Part shown: piece after piece, positions 63,598 through 64,000 of the stretch
How the letters are laid out: each line of letters opens with the position of its first letter
How positions within the stretch are numbered: position 1 is the stretch's first letter
NCBI RefSeq assembly: GCF_004795055.1
Contig: NZ_SSBJ01000001.1
Span: 337,429-401,428, forward strand
DNA: 64,000 nt
Origin: Streptomyces sp. A1136
Lineage (GTDB): Bacteria; Actinomycetota; Actinomycetes; Streptomycetales; Streptomycetaceae
Reading direction: 5' to 3'
Notes under the pieces: model-generated
Database searches by the model: none
Told to the model about the DNA's origin: nothing
The model's input: only the letters and a program-made list of their open reading frames with translations
Program-made: the position numbers and the translations under genes

Positions 63598-64000
63598 CAC
63601 GCACCCCGCAGATCCGTAAGGTTCTTCGAGTTGTCCCAGGACCGCGAGGTTCTGGCGGCAGCGCATCCCGCCGCCTCGTTGCGGCACCCAACTCAGCACG
63701 ATCTCCCACCGGGAATGAATTCGGCATGCCCGAATGAATTACCGAAGGCCGATTATGAATCGCCGGGGAAATCCACTAGAGTTCTGGGAGTCGGAAGGGC
63801 CCAACAGCCCGGAAGACAAACCCCGCTGACCGGGGGTCAGGCCCGAAAGAGTCTGATAGAGTCGGAAACGCAGGAACAAAACGAAGAACAAAGGAAGCGC
63901 CCGGAGGAAAACCCGCGAGGGTGAGTACGAAGGAAGCGTCCGTTCCTTGAGAACTCAACAGCGTGCCAAAAATCAACGCCAGAAGTTGATACCCCGTCCA
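63598..64000 (+). promoter_or_regulatory. Promoter and leader of a ribosomal RNA operon
   Basis: After the MarR gene the sequence becomes AT-richer. It carries two TAGAGT -10-like boxes (63777-63782 and 63857-63862) in tandem. The last 60 bases (CCTTGAGAACTCAACAGCGT, CCAAAAATCAACG, GTTGATACCCC) match, as I recall, the leader immediately upstream of Streptomyces 16S rRNA. The 16S gene itself would start just past the window. The -35 boxes are not clear. Confidence 0.75.

Overview
The window is high-GC actinobacterial DNA, almost certainly from a Streptomyces chromosome core. The main evidence is strong third-position G/C, frequent GTG starts, the small stand-alone BldC regulator, a valine dehydrogenase, an Lsr2-type nucleoid protein, DUF3073, and many tRNAs that lack an encoded CCA. 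The gene order (dnaX, purD, purC, purSQL, purF, purM, vdh, bldC, hrpA, a DEAD-box helicase, trmB, a sporulation-associated regulator, an asparagine-synthase-like gene, an ECF sigma factor, a TetR regulator, ndh, SpoIIE-like, MFS, MarR) matches, from memory, the S. coelicolor SCO4066-SCO4122 neighbourhood. No database comparison was run.

Layout. 1-5.9 kb: the tail of a HerA-like helicase gene, opcA, a HhH-GPD glycosylase-like gene, a VOC protein, a TOBE molybdate-binding protein, a secreted scabin-like ADP-ribosyltransferase, an ATP-grasp protein and a small luciferase/DUF5519-like protein. 5.9-8.5 kb: tRNA-Ser, SRP RNA and dnaX. 8.5-27 kb: the de novo purine genes purD, purC, purS-purQ-purL (overlapping operon), purF and purM. 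Between them lie a degenerate M48-like membrane protein, a dimethylformamidase-beta-like protein, a two-component system, three tRNA-Gly genes, lsr2, a mycothiol-dependent-enzyme homologue, a META lipoprotein, and a Tat-exported sulfatase preceded by a short cysteine-containing leader peptide.

27-42 kb: DUF3073, valine dehydrogenase, bldC with a long upstream region, hrpA, a DsbA/CcdA thiol-redox pair, a tRNA-Phe/Asp/Glu cluster, a zincin-crcB-crcB operon, a low-complexity lipoprotein and an RGG-tailed DEAD-box RNA helicase. 42-48 kb: tRNA-Lys, initiator tRNA-Met, a membrane PP2C phosphatase, an M23 peptidase, a PrsW-type protease and trmB. 48-64 kb: an FAD-dependent L-2-hydroxyglutarate oxidase-type enzyme, an NsdA-like regulator divergent from an asparagine-synthase-like protein, an eroded regulator remnant, an ECF sigma factor carrying its own zinc finger, membrane segments and an extracellular NPCBM-like domain, a TetR regulator (probably AtrA) divergent from NDH-2, a PAS-PP2C-HATPase protein, and a divergent MFS/MarR pair. 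The last 400 bases look like the promoter and leader of a ribosomal RNA operon whose 16S gene starts beyond the window.

The region is conserved housekeeping and developmental DNA. I see no insertion sequence, prophage, CRISPR array or biosynthetic cluster. The most unusual features are a tRNA-Gly(UCC)-like gene that lacks the canonical D-loop/T-loop contact bases, resembling cell-wall-dedicated glycyl-tRNAs; the leader peptide ahead of the sulfatase; an N-x-E motif in the ADP-ribosyltransferase; complementary Phe/Tyr swaps in the paired fluoride channels; and the ECF sigma factor with a sensor-like exterior domain.
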